From Chrysophaeum taylorii (lineage: Eukaryota > Sar > Pelagophyceae > Pelagomonadales > Pelagomonadaceae), in assembly GCA_029834535.1 (NCBI GenBank), contig JAQMWT010000535.1, forward strand, positions 1 to 43,484: 43,484 nucleotides of DNA, written 5' to 3'. Of this stretch, positions 18,481 through 28,450 are shown piece by piece. Numbering within the stretch: position 1 is the first letter of the stretch; each line of letters starts with the position of its first letter. Below the pieces are notes generated by a model, which worked only from the letters and a program-made list of their open reading frames with translations, did not search any database and had not been told where the DNA came from. A program made the translations under genes and the position numbers.

Positions 18481-20199
18481 TTAAGGGACGGGGCTTGCGA
18501 CGGCCTTCCTCGCTTGAGAGACGAGGGCAGCGTAGTCGGAGGAGCGCGCGGAAAGTTTGATGCGGTCGGCTTCGACGAGCGCGGGTCTGAGGTTGTGGGG
18601 TTGGGAAATGGCGCGGCGAAGCCTCGTGGCGACGGGGGCATAAAGGCGGTCGTCGAGAAAGGCCTGGACGTCGAAGTCGATCTTCGAGTAGTCGACGCCG
18701 TGGGGCGTGAGGAATTTGGAGAACTCGCGGTGCATCGCGCCGGATTCGACGAAGCGGCAGAGGGGCTGGGCCCTCTTGTTTTTGACGTCGAGGAGAAAGA
18801 GTTTGTAGAATTGGAGGACGTCGCGCTTGGTGCCGAGGCCGTATTCGTCCAAGAGGGTGCGGTCGTAGTCGAGGACATCCGGGCCCATCCCGATGAGGGC
18901 CGTCAGGCGCTTGAGAGAGGCCTGGCCCGAATTGGCGGGTCGTTTAAGCCGTCGGGTTTCCCAGAATTTAGGAACGTCGCGTCGTCGCCTCGAGTGTTGC
19001 GCGTATTCGTGGAATACGACCGACGCCCTCGGCGCATAAAAATCGTAGCCGTGAGTCCAGCCGCGGATCCCGATGGAAATTTCCTCGCCCATGAAGACCA
19101 TGGGCAGGCAGCAGTCGTACTTGACGGTCGTGACGAAATGGCCCCTCCCGAACGAGAAGCCCGCGGCCCAGAAGGGCTGGAGCATCGGACAGTCGGGGAT
19201 CGAGGGGACGGCTTCGGGCTGGGAGTTGTGTCGGAGGTACGAGGTAGCCCCACTGCCCTCGAAATCCGAGTTGCACATGATCGGTCGCGTCTTGCGGAGC
19301 GATGTCCCCGAAGGCGCGAGGCTGCCCTCGACGTCGGTGAGGTAAGTCGACAAGACGGCCATATCGTTTTGCGTCGCGCGCCATTGCGCGAGGATGTCGA
19401 CGTCCCAGTCCGCGACAAAGGTGCAGTGGGCGTCGACCTGGAGCGCAAACGCCTCGCCGCGGTACATGCGCGAGCCCACGTGCCGCGCGTACACCGGGCC
19501 CGAGGCCTCGTCGGCGGCCATCTCGTACACGGCGATCTGCGGACCGAACCGGCACAAGGGCTGGTCGGGGGCCTCGGCGCACGGCTTCACGGGCTCAGCG
19601 CACCCCACGTCCCCCTCGCGGTTTTGCTGCACGACGGCTATTTTCACGTTGGTTGGCACCCTCGCGCGGCTCAACGCCGACGCGATCGTCTCGCGGCACT
19701 GGAAATCGCGGTACGACGCGATCATTAAGAAGATCGACTCGTCCTCCCGCACCCCGCCCTCCCACCACACCGGCACCCACAGTCCCGTCCGCGGGTCCAG
19801 TTCCATCGCGTACTCGGTCCCCGCGCCCGACGCCGAGCTGATCGCAACCCCGACCTTTTCCCGGGTTTTCGGCTCGGGCGGCCGCGCGCGAGGCGCCTCC
19901 AACTCCTCCGGCTTTGGAGGAGCTTCATGTGGAGGCGCCGGCTTGGGAACAACCTCTGGTCGGGGGGTATCCGGCGTGGGAACTACCTCTGGGTTCGGCT
20001 CAAAGACCTTGGGTGATGCTGCGAATCGTACTGATCGCCGCCGCCTCGCGTACGTGGCGACGAGGCCGACCCACACGACTCCGACGAGCCCGACGCCGCA
20101 CCGCACCCACCATGATCGACCTCTCGACGTCGCGCGCTTTTTCGAGCCCATTCTTCTGTCCGGCGCGCGCGATCGCGACGGACGGACCCCACCCAGCAC
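18481..20199 (-). CDS. GT60-type GlcNAc transferase-like type II membrane protein
   Basis: The 572-residue protein has a short basic cytoplasmic end, one membrane anchor (about 31-50), a Pro/Glu-rich stem (about 65-115) and a catalytic domain (about 150-430). The start of the domain, ESIFLMIASYRDFQCRETI (154-172), the metal/nucleotide-sugar site FALQVDAHCTFVADWD (251-266), and FWAAGFSFGRGHFV plus GEEISIGIRGWTHGYDFYAP (371-390) are hallmarks of the GlcNAc family (PF11397, CAZy GT60), which includes the Skp1 hydroxyproline GlcNAc transferase of Dictyostelium and parasite mucin-type enzymes. The anchor suggests a Golgi enzyme acting on secretory proteins; the acceptor is unknown. M17 (20151) is an alternative start. 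No intron or damage is seen. Confidence 0.8.
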   Translation of the reverse strand: MLGGVRPSRSRAPDRRMGSKKRATSRGRSWWVRCGVGLVGVVWVGLVATYARRRRSVRFAASPKVFEPNPEVVPTPDTPRPEVVPKPAPPHEAPPKPEELEAPRARPPEPKTREKVGVAISSASGAGTEYAMELDPRTGLWVPVWWEGGVREDESIFLMIASYRDFQCRETIASALSRARVPTNVKIAVVQQNREGDVGCAEPVKPCAEAPDQPLCRFGPQIAVYEMAADEASGPVYARHVGSRMYRGEAFALQVDAHCTFVADWDVDILAQWRATQNDMAVLSTYLTDVEGSLAPSGTSLRKTRPIMCNSDFEGSGATSYLRHNSQPEAVPSIPDCPMLQPFWAAGFSFGRGHFVTTVKYDCCLPMVFMGEEISIGIRGWTHGYDFYAPRASVVFHEYAQHSRRRRDVPKFWETRRLKRPANSGQASLKRLTALIGMGPDVLDYDRTLLDEYGLGTKRDVLQFYKLFLLDVKNKRAQPLCRFVESGAMHREFSKFLTPHGVDYSKIDFDVQAFLDDRLYAPVATRLRRAISQPHNLRPALVEADRIKLSARSSDYAALVSQARKAVASPVP

Positions 20200-20240
20200 C
20201 CGGGGGGGGGGCGCTGCACCTCTTGCTTTAGAGACAAGAA

Positions 20241-20254
20241 CTCTCTCTCTCTCT
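20241..20254. repeat. CT microsatellite
   Basis: A (CT)7 run about 40 bp upstream of the glycosyltransferase start; on the coding strand it is (AG)n in the 5' flank. Confidence 0.9.
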
Positions 20255-20439
20255 TACCCTTATCGCAGCGTTGCTGTCCCCGTGGATGACGGTGTGCCTT
20301 CTGAACAAGCGTCTTTATTGCGAGGACATCGGTTCTCCCGGCGCAGGTTGGCACCTGTTCGCCTCCCGAATGGGCCGGTTGGCAGTCGGAACGTTCGCAG
20401 CGGCACGGGGTATGGCTGGGGGGCGCGGAAGGAAGTTGA

Positions 20440-22672
20440 CGACGAAGTTGATCGTTAGTCGTAATGTCCGCGGTCTCAAAAAACGAAGCGAAGATGGAAG
20501 AGTTGGTCGCGAATATGCGGAGGCGACGGTTTTGTGCGGGAATGTAACAGGAAACTTGGCTCTCGGGGAATCAATCGTTGGAGGAAGAGGATGGACTCAC
20601 GCTGGTTTGCTCGGGACTTCCTGCTTACGAACAAAGCCACCGAGGCCAACAAGGAGTGGCCGTGGCTCTCAGCTCCTCGTCGGCGAGGGTATGGCGAGAC
20701 AACGGCGAAGAAGAACTGATTCGGGCCTCGGCTCGCGTCCTGGCGTTGCGTCTTGTTGCGAAAGACGCGAAAGGTCGTGATGTCGGGCTCTTCCTCGTCA
20801 GTGCCTATGCACCGGTCGGTAATGCCTCTGCTGAGGCGTGGGCCTCTTTCTACGATGATTTAGATATCGCGCTCAACTTCAACGGCGTCACGACACTCTT
20901 ATTGTGGGGATGGATTGGAACGCCAGCATTGGCGTTCGGGCTGATTTGGATGACAGAAATGTGTGTGGTCCACACGGGGGCGGCACGCGAAGGACGCGGG
21001 TCGGCGGATGTCTCCCTTTCTCGCTACGAGGGAACTGGCAGCAGCTGGCATCTTCTTCGCCAAACCCAACCACGGGACATGGGTGCATCCTCGTTCGTGC
21101 TTATCCCTCCAACTCGACCATGTCGTCGTGGACTGTCACAAGTTGGGTCGTTTTTTTGATGTAGGTGTTACTGAGAGCATTACCGACTCTGATCACCGAG
21201 CGCTCAAGTGCATCGTCCGAATCTAGGTGCGACTCGCGCGGCCCTACAATGGACGGAAAATCCACCCCCGCCTAGACTACTCTCCGCTGCAAACTCCCGA
21301 TGGTGCGACCAGTTTTTGTCGCGTCGTGCATGCGGCCTACCACACGTTACTAACGACACCGTCAGACGCGGACACGGGATCTGTGTACTCCAAGTTGGAA
21401 GCAGCGGCGTAAGCAACGGCTTCTGTCACGCTTGACGGCACCCGACGCAACGAACCGGGTTGGTTCGCAGCTGCAGCTGAGATTATTCTACCCCTTATTC
21501 GCGCAACTCGGCTTCCGCAGCGTTTACGGCAGCATCCTCGGCCGCCGCGCGCCGCTTGCTCCTCACTGCTTTGAGAGTTGCTCGTCGTGCAGTTTCTATG
21601 GCCGTGGTACAGGCAAAGGAACGCTGGATCTCCTCGATGTGTGACGGGCGGAATGCCAGCTGCGAGTCGCATGGTGGCACGAAGCGATGTTGGGAGATTG
21701 TCGGCCGTCTTATTAAGAGCGGCTTGTCCAAGGGAAGATCGTCACGTCAGATACTCTTGCGCAAGCCGGATGGTACGCGCTTTTCAACACCACAGGAAAA
21801 TGCCGAAGTGTTCCGTTCACACTTTGCGAAGCTTTATCACCGCCAGCCTTTTTTCGGCGCAGATGTCATTGAGGATATAGATCAGCGTTCGATCCGTGAT
21901 GAACTTGGTGCTTTACCGTCAGAGACGAGATTCGTCGTGCTGTGCGGCAGCTCAATCTTTCAGCTGCTGCAGAATCGGACGTTCGTGCGGAGGTGTGGCG
22001 GACGCTTGCTGGTCGTCAGAGCACGTTTAGGATCCTCAGTACAGTCGTGCATGATTTCTGGTCGTCCGAGAAACAACTTGAAGCATGGGATATCGGCCTT
22101 CTTGGTATTTTGCCGAAGAAAGGTGGCCTTTCGCTGCTAGGTTCCTATCGCGGCGTGATGATGCACGAGGTCGCGCATAAGATTGTCTTCAACATCATAA
22201 GTGCGCGTCTCGGTGTCATCTCAGCTGAGCTCGAACACGAGTCGCAGTGGCTTTCGGCCGGAACGGTGGACTGCCGACGCCACCTTCAGCCTGAAGATGG
22301 GTTTGAAGAAGCGTCGTGAGCACGGCATGGAAACGTGGGTACTATTCATTGATTTCGTCAAGGCTTTCTTTCGACAGGATCCCGCGGGAACTACTCTGGC
22401 AAGTGCTACCGAAATTCGGCGTTCCAGCGAAACTCGTATGCCTCATTACAGCTTTCCACCATGTACAATTTTGGTTCTCCGTCTCCAGCGCTACCGCCTC
22501 GATCGACTCCATCATCGGCGTTAAGCAGGGTGGTGTTCTAGGCCCGGTTCTTTTCGTTCTATACATAGCGGGCTTGACCATTTCATGGCGACTTCGTAAA
22601 CGTCGGGAACCAGCGTGCGTTTTCAAGACGAAGCACGATGATGTACTCATAGGACGTCGCTACGACGCATAA
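20440..22672 (+). pseudogene. LINE (non-LTR retrotransposon) ORF2 remnant: endonuclease plus N-terminal RT
   Basis: Pieces in three frames follow the order of an APE-type LINE. Endonuclease: NVRGLK and QETWL (20460-20560), HRGQQGVAVALSS, VSAYAPVGN, GMDWNASIG (20904), a PN.GTWVHPRS strand, LDHVVVDC and ITDSDHRALKCIV (about 21180). Linker and RT: PDGTRFSTPQENAEVFRSHF, LEAWDIGLLGILPKKGGLS (about 22080), SYRGVMMHEVAHKI, LFIDFVKAFF (about 22350, the motif A region with the expected second Asp lost), LWQVLPKFGVPAKLVCLI and VKQGGVLGPVLFVLY. It stops at KHDDVLIGRRY, before the YADD catalytic loop. Stops and frame changes near 20540, 20900, 21230, 21950 and 22320 rule out activity. The 3' boundary is not defined. 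Confidence 0.8.
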
Positions 22673-22746
22673 CGCGGCACTGAGACGTTTCCATATGATC
22701 AACAGCCTCTAGATGGATGGCAGGGACTTGATCGAGCGAGCCCAGT

Positions 22747-23979
22747 ATGGATGGCGCTAGGAAACGCGCGGCGCTTCGACTTCGGTGTGGTTCATCACGG
22801 TACCGCAGTCCAAGGTCTCCAAGAGCAAGCTCACTGCCTGGATTGCGGAGAAAGGGTGGGAACACTGCATTCTTACGTCTTCCGCGGACAACATGGTCCT
22901 CAATCGTCTCGAGGTCCAGGAGGACGAAGGCACTCGCTGACTCTTCCCCGATTTCCTCTGCACGGAGAGCCCCGCGAAGAGGATCGGGCACTACATCAAG
23001 GACCTGTCTCCGCGTTCCCCGACGGCGGCCCGAGGCTCGCATGCTCGCAGCTTCGCTGACGTCGCCATTGTTGGCCGCGACGACCAGCTTCCCGACGGCG
23101 TATGACTCGCCACCGCGACGAAGTCCGCGACCTCCGTCGAACGGTCGATCACCTGACAATGAGGGTAGGAAGCCTGCACGATCACTCAGGCGTCGCGCAG
23201 CCACCCGAACCACCGCAGCTGCAGCGAATCCACACACGCCAAACACCACCACGCAGCTGCAGCCAATCCAGCCACCGGAGCGGCCACTCCTGCCGCCTCC
23301 ACCGGCGATGCCGCCTCCAGTGGCACACAACCCCATCGTTCCGCCACCGTCTCCGCCGCCTCCTCCTAAGGTGGCATCGGTCCCGGCCCCTGTCGTGCCT
23401 CAGCCCGAGCCGATCGTGAACGTACCAGCCCCCCCACCAGCGCCCACCGCTGTTGTTGTTTCCCCGCCCGCGGCTGTGGCAGTCATGCCGCCTTTTGTCA
23501 TGGAATCTCGAGGCCCTTTCTCACCCTCCGACGTCGCGGCCTGCACTCACGCGGCCGCTGCTCCCAAAGTCAATCACAGTCAACGACATGCGCATATCTT
23601 ACGGCAAAACACCATCATGAGCCCTCGACAACCTCAGTGGCGTCACCGCCATGGAAGTCGTCATCGGGTGGTTAGGAGAATCCTTGCCTTCCACCACGTA
23701 TCGACAGGACAGGAAGCGCCGCGCTGCCAGAGGTTGCTGAAGTGGGTCAGATTTATGGGAATCAATGCCGAAATCAAAGGAATGGAATCGCTGGACATGG
23801 AAACAGGCCAAAAACGCGCCCTCGCCACCAAACGTCTCGGTTCCATACGCCGCTACCTCGCGGCGGTCTACAGGAAGCACAAGAACCCATCGAGACCGAT
23901 GCATGAGACCTCCTTCGAAGCGACGAAGGGCATAAAAGCCAACACGACCGACTCAAGGAGATCAGTAAACTCGACGTAA
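22747..23979 (+). CDS. Unrecognised Pro-rich ORF, probably a decayed mobile-element gene
   Basis: A 410-residue frame is open, but not all of it need be coding. Residues about 170-245 are Pro/Ala/Val-rich. The last ~75 residues (RLLKWVRFMGINAEIKGMES, GSIRRYLAAVYRKHKNP) look like a folded helical segment. Another frame carries ITVPQSKVSKSKLTAWIAEKG at about 22795-22857, and a third carries AMEVVIGWLGESLPSTTYR just before 23710, which would read on into WVRFMGINAEIK after a frame change. This suggests one longer gene broken by frameshifts. No family is recognised. The position between LINE debris and the helicase array suggests a mobile element, but this is context only. Confidence 0.3.
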   Translation: MDGARKRAALRLRCGSSRYRSPRSPRASSLPGLRRKGGNTAFLRLPRTTWSSIVSRSRRTKALADSSPISSARRAPRRGSGTTSRTCLRVPRRRPEARMLAASLTSPLLAATTSFPTAYDSPPRRSPRPPSNGRSPDNEGRKPARSLRRRAATRTTAAAANPHTPNTTTQLQPIQPPERPLLPPPPAMPPPVAHNPIVPPPSPPPPPKVASVPAPVVPQPEPIVNVPAPPPAPTAVVVSPPAAVAVMPPFVMESRGPFSPSDVAACTHAAAAPKVNHSQRHAHILRQNTIMSPRQPQWRHRHGSRHRVVRRILAFHHVSTGQEAPRCQRLLKWVRFMGINAEIKGMESLDMETGQKRALATKRLGSIRRYLAAVYRKHKNPSRPMHETSFEATKGIKANTTDSRRSVNST

Positions 23980-24079
23980 TCAACAAGAGGACTTTCGCAA
24001 TCACGCGACCAAAGTTCCACATATTCCGAACGCAGATCGATGCCAAGTTCGACCCCGATGCCAAAACGGCCGCGCATCG

Positions 24080-24640
24080 CTAGCGCCGACTAACCGAACT
24101 CCTTGCGAGCCCAAAAACCGGAACCGCCCCTAAGCCGCCGGCCGTCAGCGGCCGGCGGAACAAATTGAGATCAAAGCAGAAGTAAGAGAGCATACCCCAC
24201 CGAGGCCGGTTTGCGTCCTCGGGCCGACCCCATAGCCTCGTGCCGGAAGGCCGCGGAATGGTCTTCCACGCGGCGCGGGAAGTCCGGGGTGCCACCACAC
24301 CGCCGCCACCGGACTCGCGGTGTACGCGCACGGCTGACGGCAGGCGGCGCCTCTGGCGCCTTCGGTGCCGGAACCTTTTTTTCCGGCACTGAGAATCCGG
24401 AAGTGTCCGTTTTTTGTCTGGTCGACTGGGGGTGGATTGTTCGTGGACCAAACGTCCGCGGCCTGCGACGCTTTCGCACGACCTCGCACGAGACCGCGCG
24501 CAGTGGCGGTCCACCATCAACAAGTCCGTCCTCGTCCCTCGCCTCTGCCCCAACTGCGTGATTTTCCTCTGTGATTCCGTACCGGCTCCTGCCGGTCCAG
24601 CCTGGCTCCCATGCTCGGGAGAGGTCTGAAGGTAGTTAGT
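24080..24640. other. GC-rich stretch with several perfect short hairpins, no supported gene
   Basis: Perfect stems include CCGCCGGCC/GGCCGGCGG around 24132-24159, GTGCCGGAA/TTCCGGCAC at about 24365-24389 flanking a T-run, GGCGCC/GGCGCC near 24346-24361, and ACCGG/CCGGT near 24580. Overlapping open frames on both strands show no domain. Confidence 0.5.
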
Positions 24641-24840
24641 AAGTTAGACTGGGGGTGAGTTTAGTGCATGAAGGATGTGCGTGGTTTCGTGGGTTAGGAG
24701 GGATGTGCCTGACGGGCGTAGAGAGGTATGCGGGACCTAGTCGGGGTCGCCGAGCCGCGGGGCAAGCGAAGAGAGGGCGGGCCCCGCCCGTAGGTCGTAC
24801 GCATGCTGTTTTTTGTCTGTCTTGAAAAGGTCGACTGCAA
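24640..24840 (-). mobile_element. Rearranged LINE 3' fragment
   Basis: On the minus strand it holds the same pieces as the LINE 3' ends at 29.6 and 39.1 kb (GCATGCGTACGACCTACGGG, GACCCCGACTAGGTCCCGC, GCCCGTCAGGCACATCC), but the CAGTCGAC and GACAGACA tail segment comes before the coding end instead of after it. The copy is therefore rearranged or composite. Confidence 0.55.
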
Positions 24841-24901
24841 AAAGGGGGGGTGTGTCCAACGTATGAGGGTTTAGGATCAGGTATGCACGAACGGGACCTG
24901 A

Positions 24902-25487
24902 GGTCCAAGCCCGTCAAGGGCGACCTCGCAGACAATTTCCACGAACCGCGGTGGCTCTTCCTGCACGCCATTCTCACGCCCCACCGAAACGACGTTGTCG
25001 ATTCTTTCAACAACACGCGCATGACCGCTGCCTTTCCCGGAGACGAGTCGTAGGAGTTCTGTTCGGACGACGCGGTGGGTCGGAAGACGATGCCTCGCTC
25101 TTTCCAGTCGAGTTTTCCAACTCCCCGCCAATCAACAGCATGCCGACTTTGAGCGCGAGCTTATAGTCTTCGCAATCTCGACCCGTCGCACGGCCACTGC
25201 AACGGCACCCGATACGTCATCGATCGTATCATGTCGCCGAGGCTCCTCCAACCAGTTTCCCTAAAAGCCCGCCCACGCCAAAAAGATCAATAAGAGCCAG
25301 GGCCAGACCCCCCGCAAGATCGGCGTCCTCTTGCCCTAGCCCGTCTTCAGCCACTGCCAGCTCTACGTGGCTCTCTGTCGATTCGGCAAGCCCGAGGACA
25401 TCGTCTTCAGAGTCGACGACTCCACCCTACCCCACACGTGCTGCGCAATACCGATAAGCCCCCTCGCGGCGTCTACACGCGCACTGT
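24902..25487 (+). pseudogene. Helitron/Pif1-type helicase C-terminal fragment, divergent copy A
   Basis: The most divergent of twelve copies. It reads AILTPHRNDVVDSFNNTRM, then PGDES, a stop, DDASLFPVEFSNSPPINSM, RNLDPSHGHCNGTRYVIDR and, in a further frame, SQGQ with LYVALC. These are the last helicase motifs of Helitron Rep/Hel proteins: the xILTPxNxxVxxxN segment, the (Y/F)PVEFLNS segment, RNLD..GLCNGTR, the INKSQGQT motif V and the QLYVALSR motif VI. It lacks the TAG stop shared by the others after FSAD but has its own TAG after PGDES, so it split off before the array was amplified. Confidence 0.8.
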
Positions 25488-25981
25488 CGTCTACGGTTGG
25501 GTCCTCGGGTAGCCGCCGTCTCTCCCGTAGCAGAGTCGGCGGGTTCAGAGCTCAGCTGGCCTCAGCACCGACTCATGCGCGTGTTGAACAGAGAACGAAG
25601 AAGTGGAACACCCTTAGAAGGACGAGTGTTTGCGAGGGACCGGGTCGAATTGGGCGCTGAACTAAAGGGGTTTAGCTTTGGTTCCAAGTGGACTTACTGG
25701 CCTGCACTTGAAGGCGAGTGTTTGCGAGGGACCGTCGAAGTCAGCACAGCACAAGGCTTTGTGGGGTTTGAGATTTGGGAGGAGGTGAATATGGGGTTAG
25801 AGATTGGGACCAGGTGAACTTACTTACCACTGGCTGCACTTGTGGACCTTTAAAACCTCGTGCTGATGTCATCACAGTGTACAAACTCAACGCGTACGGT
25901 CAACAAGAATGTATTCGAAAAGGATTGTCCACTCTTGTGGAAAATCCTGCCTGGAGACTTCGTGGCTCTGGCTCATTGTCG
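25488..25981. other. Region without supported gene, upstream of the sulfotransferase-like gene
   Basis: Contains a direct repeat of GAGTGTTTGCGAGGGACCG (25625 and 25717), one degenerate minisatellite unit (GTGGACTTACTGGCCTGCACTTG near 25690), and at 25848-25925 a segment shared with 32999-33072. The latter could be an old exon (GPLKPRADVITVYKLNAYGQ reads through), but nothing confirms this. Confidence 0.5.
25848..25925. repeat. Segment shared with 32999-33072; preserved empty site of the Copia insertion
   Basis: The stretch from GGACCTTTAAAACC through CAACGCGTACGGTCAACAAG to ATGTATTCGAAAAGGA matches 32999-33072 with few differences and continues directly with AAAAGGA, which on the other copy is found only after the Copia element (37577 on). 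It therefore shows the unoccupied target around ATTCG. Confidence 0.8.
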
Positions 25982-27237
25982 ATGATTTTTGATGTGTGCG
26001 CGCTGCTGTTTTGGCAGGTGAAGGCGGGCCCGGCCGCTGAGAAGCCGGGCCACCTCGTTGTGCATGTGGGCCTTCACAAGACAGCGACGACATCGACGCA
26101 ACGTTTACTCGCGGGGTCTAAGAGACTCTTGGAGTCGACGTACCCGTCGCTGCGGGTTGCCGCCGGCGGAAAACATGGCGCTGACGTGCCGAACTCGCTC
26201 ATGGCGGGGGGATGCCAGCCGTACCCGACCACTAATCGCGGGCATGTCGACACCGAGCGAATGAACGACATTGTGGCCAAGATACGGCGCGACGTCGCAG
26301 ACAACAAAACGGTCGTACTCTCGGCCGAGGGCTTCGATCGGACAGGGACGCGGTGCTTTAAACAGTTACTCAGGATGATTGACCCCGGCCGATCGACGGC
26401 GGTGGTCGTCGTGCTTGACAGTGTCGCAATCATCGGGACCTCGGAAGCCGAGTTTTTGGGACCCGACTTGGCATTATGTTTCCTTCGTGTTCGTATTCGT
26501 GTTACAAGCCCCCCTGTTTTCCTTGTCTTGTTTGACACGTGCCGATGCTGGTACCAAACACTTGACGATTGTGTCATCCACAGGTCCGAGACGCCGTCTC
26601 GTGGCTCCGGTCCTACTACGAACAGATTGCGTGCGGACAAGTCACCTTCGGCGACTGGCTCGTGAAAGATAGTGCCGGCCTCATCGCCAGCGCACCAGAT
26701 ACACTTGCGCGCGTCCAGGCTGTCTTCGACGACGTCCAGGTCGCCAGTTTGGATCACCTCTTAGAGGTCGGTAACACCGTTGCGTCCTTTCTCATCTGCA
26801 ACGCCTCGTTCGAATTGGCTTCCGACGCGTGGTCAACCTGCGCCAAGACCATCGACGCAAAATTCACCCACTCAAACCCCACAACCACCTCCATGCTCGA
26901 GTGTGACCTTGAACCTCTCGCTCGGGCCTTGACCTTGGCCCGCGGCTGCGAAATGATAAATCCCAAGCAAGAGCAGATCGAGGCCCTGGCCGACCGATTA
27001 ACAACCACGTGCGACGACAATGATCACAATGCCACGTCCTACTTTGGCACCCTTCTCGAGCCGACGTGGCGCGCCTGGCTTGAGAACGTCCTCCCGCCGT
27101 CGCATCTCCCCGCGCCGCGACATGCCGAGCACATTTGCCTCGTCGACGTTGCCCGTCTCTCGAAAGCCGACGTCAGAGCCATTCTCCAGGTTTTTCTTGG
27201 CCAGTGTGAATCTGGCGTGGCGGCCGCCGCTTCCTGA
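25982..27237 (+). CDS. Sulfotransferase-like protein, two exons
   Basis: The model joins exon 1 (25982-26410) to exon 2 (26584-27237), giving about 360 residues. HLVVHVGLHKTATTSTQRLL (24-43) is the PAPS 5'-phosphosulfate loop of the sulfotransferase superfamily (H.G..KTGTTS form). Splicing produces AVVVVRDAVSWLRSYYEQ, matching the 3'-phosphate strand and helix (R then S..Y). The pattern resembles carbohydrate or unclassified algal sulfotransferases, with a PAPS donor and unknown acceptor. The remainder is helical with conserved-looking Cys pairs. The start is uncertain: the first 12 residues (MIFDVCALLFWQ) are hydrophobic and end in a possible splice acceptor (TTTTGGCAG), so an upstream exon may exist. 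No damage is visible. It stands between helicase fragments, the only intact-looking host gene right of 20.2 kb. Confidence 0.6.
26411..26583 (+). other. 173-nt intron of the sulfotransferase-like gene
   Basis: Starts GTGCTTGAC (a donor 3 nt earlier is also possible in frame) and ends ATCCACAG. The interior has a T-rich stretch, and removal joins two coding frames across a conserved sulfotransferase motif. Confidence 0.6.
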
Positions 27238-27414
27238 GGGGGGGTGGGGCGCGGGAGCAAGACGAACACATCTCCAAGCACGAAAGTCCCCTAGGCCTTA
27301 CCTTAATATAGCGCTTGGAGGTCGATGACCCTTTCACAGGGTCGGATAAGAAAGTTCGTACGAGCCGTTAACTATGTTTCAGTTTGCAGTCGACATTTAA
27401 AGACAAGTGCAGGC

Positions 27415-27710
27415 CAGTAAGTTCGCCAGTAAGTTCACCTAGTCCCAATCTCTAACCCCAGTAAATTCGGCGTAAACCCACTCGTGCTCACATCCACTTT
27501 CCTTTGAACTCGTCGCCGTCACCCCCGCCAATCCAAGCTGCTTTGATCCGCACACGCCGCTAACCTTTGAGTTTACTCCAAAAACCCCAGTAAGTTCACT
27601 TGGTCTCAGTAAGTTCGCCTGGTCACTAATTTCACCTAGTCCCAATCTCTAACCTCCGCAAGTTCACCTGGTTCCAGTAAGTTCACCTGGTCCCAGTAAG
27701 TTCACTAACA
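27415..27710. repeat. CAGTAAGTTCACC minisatellite block 1
   Basis: Degenerate tandem units CCAGTAAGTTCACCTGGT and GTTCACCTAGTCCCAATCTC with TAACCCCAG, interrupted by a ~130-bp non-repetitive spacer (about 27465-27595, with GCCGTCACCCCCGCC and GCTGCTTTGATCCGCAC) that recurs in every block. The strand of the TAAGTTCACC form is opposite to that of the adjacent helicase fragment. Confidence 0.85.
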
Positions 27711-28300
27711 GTGCGCGTGTAGACGCCGGGAGGGGGCTTATAGGTATTGCGTAGCACGTGTGGGGTAGGGTGGAGTCGTCGACTCAGAAGAGCATATCCC
27801 CGGGGTTGCCGATCGACAGAGAGCCACGTAGAGCTGGACGTGACAGAAGACGGGCTTGGGGGAGAGGACGCCGACCTCGCGGGGCGTCTGGCCCTGGCTC
27901 TTGGTGATCGTTTGGCGTCGGCGGGCCTTAAGGGATACAGGTTGGAGGAGCCTCGGTGACACGACACGATCGATCATGTATCTAGTACCGTTGCAGTGGC
28001 CGTGCGACGGGTCGAGGTTGCGAAGACCTTAAGCTCGCGATCAAAGTCAGCATGCCGTTGGTTGTCAGGGAGTCGAAAACTCGACTGTAAAGAGCGAGGC
28101 GTCGTCTTCCGACCCAACCTAGTCTGCCGAAAAGAACTCCGACGCCTCGTCTCCGGGAAAAAAAGGCCGCGGTCATGCGCGCGTTGTCAGCATCGACAAC
28201 ATCGTTTCGACGGGGCGTGAGAATGGCGCGCTGGCTAAAAGAGCCGCCGCGGGTCGTGGAAATAGTCTGCGAGGTCGCCGTAGACGGCTTGGAGGATCAC
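27711..28300 (-). pseudogene. Helicase fragment copy B
   Basis: Minus-strand copy with the full segment from VILQAVYGDLAD to LYVALCRSATPR. It carries the common TAG after FSAD, a run of seven T before the PGDEASEF segment (frame broken there), and TAG or TGA stops in the LNS region. It is followed on its upstream side by a duplicated GTAAGGATCAGGTAGGCGCG element (28320-28355 on the plus strand as its complement). Confidence 0.85.
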
Positions 28301-28379
28301 TGTCTGGCTCTCGCGCCTACCTGATCCTTACTCTCGCGCCTACCTGATCCTTACCCTAAATCGAGGGACAGACACACCC

Positions 28380-28450
28380 CCCCCTCTTAGCAGTCGACAT
28401 TTAAAGACAGACAGACAGACAAACAAACAGACAAACATGTGTCGATTAGT
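28380..28450 (+). repeat. LINE tail plus GACA/AACA microsatellite
   Basis: CCCCTCTTAGCAGTCGACAT and TTAAAGACAGACAGACAAAC, then CATGTGTCGATTAGTAGTTA. This is the LINE 3' tail without LINE body. Equivalent tails occur at about 29805-29880, 30845-30925, 31912-31975, 32070-32130, 39280-39352, 40135-40200, 41115-41175, 42145-42182, 42383-42432 and 42937-42995. Confidence 0.8.

Noticed and set aside
18514..20458. Long plus-strand ORFs opposite the GT60 gene
   Set aside because: Antisense shadows; only the minus strand has family motifs.
27439..27645. Conserved-looking 68-residue ORF in minisatellite spacers (also 39852-40058)
   Set aside because: The two copies differ at many amino-acid positions and the other blocks break the frame, so conservation is that of a repeat and not of a protein.
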